Source of the DNA: Ferriphaselus amnicola
GTDB lineage: Bacteria > Pseudomonadota > Gammaproteobacteria > Burkholderiales > Gallionellaceae
Assembly: GCF_000974685.2 (NCBI RefSeq)
Contig: NZ_AP018738.1
Span: 1,736,001 to 1,800,000, forward strand
Reading direction: 5' to 3'
Length of the DNA stretch: 64,000 bases
A program made the translations under genes and the position numbers. The notes beneath the pieces were generated by a model. The model searched no databases. It saw nothing but the letters and a program-made list of their open reading frames with translations, and was not told where the DNA came from. This document shows, piece by piece, positions 63,940 through 64,000 of the stretch (its first letter is position 1; each line of letters starts with the position of its first letter).

Positions 63940-64000
63940 ATGCCCCAAGAGAGTGATATCTTCCAGCAAGCCATGCAGGGTGTCACTCCACTGACGCCCG
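63940..64000 (+). CDS. Smr-domain protein, N-terminus only (cut by window edge)
   Basis: The final 61 bases start an open frame MPQESDIFQQAMQGVTPLTP at the ATG at 63940. The pattern of a short acidic start followed by FQQAMxxVxPL resembles the N-terminus of Smr/MutS2-C-like proteins found after trxB in betaproteobacteria. Only 20 codons are visible, so the call rests on pattern recall. Confidence 0.5.
   Translation, partial: MPQESDIFQQAMQGVTPLTP

Overview
The window is a gene-dense chromosomal segment of a flagellated Gram-negative bacterium, most likely a betaproteobacterium of the Nitrosomonadales/Gallionellaceae type. The evidence for this is moderate GC, a trxA-rho-folA-dksA block, a complete flg operon, a YdbH/YnbE/YdbL envelope cluster, SmpB/RatA/RatB, ScpA/ScpB and an FkbO/XanB2-like chorismatase of the kind that supplies hydroxybenzoate in some beta- and gammaproteobacteria. 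Species cannot be fixed from sequence reading alone. Most of the window is core housekeeping DNA.

Layout. 0-3 kb: GNAT acetyltransferase, YkuD L,D-transpeptidase, and a membrane heme-c/PAS/GGDEF diguanylate cyclase behind a promoter with an operator-like palindrome. 3-14 kb (minus strand): a fatty-acid cluster transcribed yceD-rpmF-plsX-fabH-fabD-fabG-acpP-fabF-pabC-mltG-tmk-holB-ycfH-tadA, the gene order familiar from E. coli, with yceF (maf) divergent. The 59-residue L32 gene is included. 14-20 kb: trxA, rho, folA, dksA, rlmD, a VanZ-like protein and a PolB-like 3'-5' exonuclease. 20-22 kb: ydbH-ynbE-ydbL, a predicted bridge for phospholipid transport between inner and outer membranes; ydbH contains a G10 tract. 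22-25 kb: tRNA-Gly and tRNA-Cys behind a consensus sigma70 promoter, a chorismatase, and a protein that may belong to the FabMG group. 25-36 kb: flgBCDEFGHIJKL (minus strand) with flgA divergent. 36-41 kb: an AhpD-like protein, dnaE (with an in-frame block of seven-base-period repeats) and RNase P RNA. 41-50 kb: an orphan SBP-family lipoprotein, ygfZ, a CbiM-like permease, parE-parC, a small outer-membrane barrel and a membrane rhodanese.

50.6-51.6 kb is the only clearly accessory stretch. About 950 bp sit between two near-identical hairpin terminators and hold a collapsed REP-associated (RAYT-type) transposase remnant and an unrecognised membrane protein of different composition. 51.6-64 kb: a Ca2+/H+ antiporter-like protein, an rRNA methyltransferase, scpB/scpA, trpS, an M50 protease, yciO, rnm (yciV), ratB/ratA with divergent smpB, an unknown exported protein, msrA, a class III cyclase-like protein lacking its first metal aspartate, mltB, trxB and the start of an Smr-domain gene cut by the window edge.

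The most unusual signals are the heptanucleotide-period repeats (inside dnaE and between fabD and fabH), the duplicated-terminator insertion with its transposase relic, the degenerate cyclase, the heme-sensing cyclase with its palindromic promoter, and the homopolymer in ydbH. I found no CRISPR array, prophage, complete insertion sequence or recognised defence island. No complete, clearly new multi-gene system is evident.
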